DNA from: Coptis chinensis | Lineage: Eukaryota; Streptophyta; Magnoliopsida; Ranunculales; Ranunculaceae | Reading direction: 5' to 3' | NCBI GenBank assembly: GCA_015680905.1 | Contig: CM027383.1 | Coordinates: 95,678,001 to 95,742,000, forward strand | DNA length: 64,000 bases | Part shown: piece after piece, positions 59,665 to 64,000 of the stretch | How positions within the stretch are numbered: the stretch's first letter is position 1 | Layout of the letters: each line of letters begins with the position of its first letter | Notes under the pieces: generated by a model | What the model saw: only the letters and a program-made list of their open reading frames with translations | The model's database searches: none | What the model was told of the DNA's origin: nothing | Made by a program: the position numbers and the translations under genes

Positions 59665-59976
59665 TGTTAGAAATTAAACCGATTTGGAGAGAACACCACA
59701 CTAACTTAACATGTAGATTGAATCAATAAAAGAGAGAGAGAGAGAGAGAATTCTTATTTCTTGAGGTAAAAACTAAATGGGAGGAGGTTACCTTTATATA
59801 CAACTAGGTAACCTCCTTTCTAAGATAAGGGATTAACGGGATAGGCAAGAAGAATGAGGATGATCATGATAAACATCAAGATAGAAGGTTATCGGGGATA
59901 AATACCAAGATAGAGGATTATCGGGATAACACATATCAATGGTGGGCATCCATATAAGCCCATGGATTTCATAACA
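59665..59976 (-). repeat. 3' LTR of element D
   Basis: 312 bp, TGTTAG to TAACA. The adjacent minus-strand CAAGGGGGAG is the polypurine tract. Contains a GA microsatellite (about 59727-59749) and a TATA-like TATATAAAGG (minus). Confidence 0.88.
59782..59817. repeat. Perfect inverted repeat around the LTR TATA box
   Basis: AGGAGGTTACCT and AGGTAACCTCCT form a 12-bp perfect stem with a 12-nt loop TTATATACAACT that holds the TATA-like core. Confidence 0.85.
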
Positions 59977-60071
59977 CTCCCCCTTGGATGTCCACCATTC
60001 TTGTGGAAATTATGGTGGATGCATCTTTTGTAGCATTCTTCTGGATGCTCTATAACTATCCAATGGCAGTT

Positions 60072-60245
60072 GCCTCATTAAAACCTTGCTAAGGAAAACC
60101 AGAGTGGGAAAAAACCAAAGCTAAGGAAAAAGAGTACAACATTACTTAGAATCATTGTGACTTGCTTAATACTGCCTCATTAAAACCTTTACTAGGAAAA
60201 CCCAATTGGGATAAAACCTAGATAAGAAAAAAGAGTACAGTGCAT
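60072..60245. repeat. Direct repeat pair in element D
   Basis: GCCTCATTAAAACCTT, then AGGAAAACC, then AAGAGTACA occurs at about 60072-60142 and again at about 60174-60245 (roughly 72 bp each, about 80 percent alike). This repeat type is common between RNase H and 3' LTR in plant copia elements. Confidence 0.7.
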
Positions 60246-60499
60246 ATGTCCTGGGACACATTCTTCAGGATGCTCCCCCTGTTCAATTACTCCCTCTGAT
60301 AAAGACAAGTCTTAATCTGCTTCTATTACTTGCTCGACCTTAATCTGCTTCTTCTTCTTAATCTGATGAGTGTAAAAGAATTTTGGCGCAATGTGTTTTG
60401 TCATGTCTCCTTTTATAAATCATTCTTGAATCTGGGCTATACAAGCTGGATTATCCTCATAAATAATGCTGGGAACACCTGTTATAGAAGGCAATTGAC

Positions 60500-61000
60500 A
60501 AGAACTACGAATATGCCCAATTAATAACCTTAGCCATACACATTCGACTAGCTTCATGAAGAGCTAAAATTTCAGAGTGGTTAGAGAAAGTTGCCACTAA
60601 AGTTTGTTTAGTGCAATGCCAACAAATGGCAAAGATTACCACTAAGAAATACATACCGTTTGGGAGTGACCTTCCGAGGGTCGGATAGATAACCAAAGAC
60701 TGCATAGCCAACTAGATCATAGTCATTAGTGGAACCATAAGAATAAAATAGTTTCATACAAGTTAATTCATAAAAATATCTCAATATGTGTTAGACATCA
60801 TTCCGGTGTCTAAGTGTATGTGCACAATTATATCTTGATAAGAAACTAATAGAAAATGCAATGTATGATCTTGTGCACATATTGTGCTAGATACATAAAT
60901 GCTTCAATATCACTCAAGTAGAGTAGTTTCAAGACCAAGAACTTCCTCATTGTTCTTCCTTTAGTCGAAATGGATTCTTATCCAAATCCAAGTTTCAAGA
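60500..61000 (-). pseudogene. Reverse transcriptase C-terminus and RNase H remnant of element D
   Basis: Minus-strand open piece 60505-60711 carries TKQTLVATFSNHSEILALHE, the copia RNase H motif. Upstream, in broken frames, fragments such as EEVLGLE and a degraded copy of the RT-RNase H junction are visible to about 61000. Several stops; inactive. Confidence 0.8.
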
Positions 61001-61469
61001 CAACCATGTGCTTTGTCCATTTCATTTCAAAAATCTATAGTCGCTAGTTTTCTCCAATTCCTTAGGAGTCCCAATCAAGTTTGTACCAACCAAACTTGTG
61101 CTACTATATTGAATCCAACCTCGGATTTTACTATAAGTCCACACCATATTTTTCAAAGAGTTTAATTATGCTTTTAATAGCAAATTCGGATTGGCCAATC
61201 TTTCATTTGTCGACAAAATGTACACGTGGTTCATTTATTTTCATCATTGTCCTTTGATGTTCCAATAGCTATACCATAGCTAAATATGTCATCCATGACA
61301 AATGCTTTCCTATCCCACAATTCACCTGAACATGCATGGAATATTGAGATCGATCTCTTTATTTTCAGGTACCTGTGCCTCTCCATGGGCAACCATATAT
61401 AGGCATTTCAGTGAATTTGGATATTTGCACATTATTTGTTTATGGAGCTCCAGCCATTACCTGGCTATT

Positions 61470-61790
61470 AGTTGGACAAGATGGTTTCTCAGTTCTCCTC
61501 TCCTAGGAGCTTTGGATCCTATAGGTCTACCACGCTTTTAGCGTATAGTAGATTCATTTGCCGCCATGTTTGGACCCCGTCCAAATGGAACATCAATTCT
61601 GGCTGGCACATTCATGGTTACTTTTACCATATCATTAAATACTTAGGCATTTTCTTTGCAACCGCTTGCAAGTGTATCATTCTCCTTATCTCTTAATGAG
61701 ACAGAGGACGTGATCCAAGTTGCTTCACGTCGTTCCTTAGAGCAACCATTGCTCTTCTCCCCCTAACGACGGGAATACTATCTCATTAAA
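61470..61790 (-). pseudogene. Integrase-RT linker remnant of element D
   Basis: Minus-strand reading gives VPFGRGPNMAANESTIR, a stop, then KRGRPIGSKAPRRGE, the basic segment found just before the reverse transcriptase domain in plant copia polyproteins. Flanking frames are broken. Confidence 0.7.
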
Positions 61791-62285
61791 TTGACAATTA
61801 TGTAATACAGACTGTCTAAGTGAGCTTCTGGCTTCCAACGTTAGATATGATACACAATGTCTTTCTCATTTATGGGTATAGTCGACCAGACATATATCCA
61901 TAATACTTTTCTCCATTTATATATCCATACATTTCAACATAAAGCAAAAGAAATTTGTAAAGATTGATACTAGTGCATTGTGATAGAATAAATTCAAAAT
62001 AAGGAAATTCAAAATATTAACGACAGTCAAGGCTAGAGAAATTGATACTAGTGCATTGTGATAGAATAAATTAACGTAATTAGAGAATCACAGAATAATA
62101 ACTAATACTGTCTAATTCCAATTCAAAATAATATTAGGAAAACAATAGTGACCATTACCTAATGAGGAAAAATCAAACTTAAAAACAAAAATAACTAAGT
62201 TGTCTACTAATAATTAGACAATTAATAATAAAATTTAGATCTTCTGGATCTAGTTTGGTAATGGTTTAAACATAGCATCAAATGC
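61791..62285 (-). other. Decayed or deleted pol region of element D
   Basis: AT-rich, no motif recognised; contains a short direct repeat (GAAATTGATACTAGTGCATTGTGATAG-like, at about 61967 and 62038). Confidence 0.5.
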
Positions 62286-63330
62286 TTAATTACTGAGAGG
62301 TCGACCATCAACATCCTCGAAGAAATCATTACAATTCAAGGGTGTAATGTCCAATGGTATTCCAGTATCAAATCCTTCCACCACATTTGTCTCCAACTCC
62401 ATGGCATTAACAGAAGTTCTGTATTTTTCTACTAGATGTGTCGGTGTACGACAAGTACGTGACCAATGCCCAGGTTCTCCACATCTATAGCAAGTGCTCT
62501 CGGAGTTCTGAGGATTTGAGTCCCTTTTATGCGGTGGAGCTGGCCACTTGTTCCAATTTCCCTTTTGTTGGTCATTAGTATTCCAATGGTCATTTTTTCT
62601 ATGACCATTGCCATCTCTATAAGGATGATAACCTCGACCACCTCTCCCAGTATTTCTGCCTCTTCCACGCCCTCTCCCATGTCCTCTACCACGACTACCA
62701 TTAGCTCGAAAGCTGGCATTGGCTTCTGGAATGGCCATTGACCCAGTTGGTCTGGAGTTGTGGTTCTTGATTAAAAGATTACTATTTTGCTCCCGCAACA
62801 AGGAGACATGTGATAAGATCGAATATTTGGAGAATCGCCTCTCTCTCGATATTCTTTGCTGCGGGGAGCACATTCGAGGCATGAAAGGTAGAAAGAGTTT
62901 TCTCTAACATCTGCTCATCAGTTACATTTTCACCACACAATTTCAACCGAGAAACTATATTAAACAAAGCAGAGTTGTATTCAGAAACTATTTTATAGTC
63001 TTGGAACCTCAGGTTGAGCCATTCATTTTGAGCATTTGGTAGTATGACCATCTTCTGGTGATCATATCTATCCTTCAGGGATTTCCAAAGACCTGCTGGG
63101 TCTTCCTCTGTTAGGTGCTCATTCTTTAAGTCATCATGAATATGATGACGTAGGAATATGAGAGCTGTGGCTTTTTCCTCTGGGCTCATTTCATTTCCTT
63201 CTTTAATAGCATCACCAAGTTTTTTAGATTGTAAATGGATCTTGGCATCCAACTGCCATGATAAATAATTGTCACCTCTAATTGAAAGAGCTTGAAAATC
63301 GAAGTTTAGTAAGATTTGACATCTTTTCGT
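62286..63330 (-). pseudogene. gag of element D
   Basis: Two frames. 62782-63252 encodes the copia gag domain (DAKIHLQSKKLGDAIKEG, ALIFLRHHIHDDL, LWKSLKDRYDHQK, SEYNSALFNIVSRLKLCGE). 62286-62882 encodes the Arg/Gly-rich nucleocapsid (RGRGHGRGRGRGRNTGRGG) and zinc knuckle CYRCGEPGHWSRTC. A frameshift near 62850-62880 separates them. The likely start is near 63325 (MSNLTKL), with one further frameshift before NYLSWQLD. Confidence 0.88.
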
Positions 63331-64000
63331 AATCAGAATATAAATAAAATTTAGGCATTAATAACTAAATAAAGATAACCTCAAGAGTTTCATCATTGGT
63401 TTTGCCTTATATGCTTTATGTCTCCTAACTTCAGTAACATCAGTTACTTAACATACTTTAGTATAATTAGACTAACATTCTTTCACACGTACTTCTCCAA
63501 ACATGCCTACCATACTATGCACAAATATAAATGGTTGACATCAACGATAGGTCATGCAAGTTAGTAAATCAAATCAGTGCATGTTACAAAAATAATCACG
63601 TCTGTTATCTTTATATACACGTCTGTTATCTGAAAATGATCACGTCTATTATCAAAGCATACAAGCATTATCATACTGCGGTGATAATCACGTAGCATTC
63701 AATCAATTCATATTATCATGGAAATTAAACTAACTTCCCCCTGGCCCTAGGCTAAAAGTGTAGGAGCAAATAAAGCAACATCAAGATCACAACAATTAAT
63801 AATAAATAAAAAGAAAGACATTATGCACATATTCACTCTGTAACTCAGTAATGCTAATATAATATGGTTTCATAGGTGGATCAGAACCAAAGACTTGAGG
63901 TGGATCACGCCATTTCAGAAAAATGTTGCCGCGACAAGTTAGATTATTGATTCCATTAATAATTTTGGTTTCAAAATTAGTTGGATAGTGTATTAATTGC
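63331..64000 (-). other. Element D leader and right-edge sequence
   Basis: Mostly non-coding, probably 5' leader of D or its flank. From about 63835 to the edge the minus strand is open without a stop for about 55 codons (with RGNIFLKWRDPPQVFGSDPP) and ends near a possible GT donor. This could be the edge of an exon of a gene outside the window; I do not recognise it. Confidence 0.4.

Larger units (their letters stand above)
59665..64000 (-). mobile_element. Element D: Ty1/copia LTR retrotransposon, partial, runs off right edge
   Basis: Left boundary is an LTR (59665-59976). Going right on the minus strand come RNase H and RT remnants, the linker before RT, and gag, the reverse of element order, so it is a minus-strand copy whose 5' LTR lies past the window. 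Only about 1.5 kb separates gag from the RT/RNase H pieces, so most of protease, integrase and RT has been deleted. It is inserted in H2, with likely target site ATAAT (59660-59664); the partner copy is outside. Confidence 0.88.

Noticed and set aside
59660-59680. TCTAACA (minus) as the 5' TC end of H2
   Set aside because: These bases are the end of the element D LTR (TGTTAGA on the plus strand); the true H2 5' end is outside.
1-64000. tRNA, rRNA or other structured RNA genes
   Set aside because: None recognised by eye on either strand; a covariance-model scan would be needed to exclude small ones.

Overview
This is about 64 kb of plant nuclear DNA, most likely from a eudicot. The evidence is AT-rich sequence with intron-bearing gene fragments, plant-type Ty3/gypsy (Athila and Tat lineages) and Ty1/copia LTR retrotransposons, Helitron-like rolling-circle elements, and only one gene that looks intact. 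I cannot name the species.

Layout. (1) 1-6.8 kb is low-copy DNA. It holds a decayed pollen receptor-like kinase (7-1401), scraps of a phosphoethanolamine N-methyltransferase gene (about 2.8-3.6 kb), a 63-bp tandem repeat, and an intact, intronless CMGC (MAK/MHK-like) protein kinase at 5124-6143. (2) 6.8-24.5 kb is two copies of one Helitron-like element (H1a and H1b) lying head to head, which makes a giant imperfect palindrome. Each copy is mostly arrays of a roughly 55-bp minisatellite. A 9.4-kb Tat-lineage gypsy element (C, 14577-23937), with two RNase H domains and an antisense gene, is inserted in the right arm. (3) 24.5-32.4 kb is best read as a separate plus-strand Helitron (H3). It carries exon-intron fragments of at least four unrelated genes, all in one orientation (nitrilase 4-like, UFC1, RPA1-like, TOPLESS-like), and ends in a hairpin plus CTAG. 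(4) 32.5-59.7 kb is a third copy of the minisatellite Helitron (H2, minus strand). It is split by a 23.1-kb Athila-like LTR element (A, 34562-57664, 5-bp target duplication CTCTC). A's gag is itself split by a 10.5-kb LTR element (B, 44360-54853, target duplication CTACC) in which I can recognise only gag. (5) 59.7-64 kb is a minus-strand copia element (D) inserted near the 5' end of H2 and running off the right edge.

The nesting gives a relative order: the minisatellite Helitrons are oldest; C, A and D came later; B came after A. There is no operon-like cooperation between genes. The biology here is transposon stratigraphy, gene-fragment capture and one candidate retrogene kinase. The most distinctive features are H3 with its captured exons, and the minisatellite-filled Helitron family with clear terminal hairpins arranged as a palindrome.
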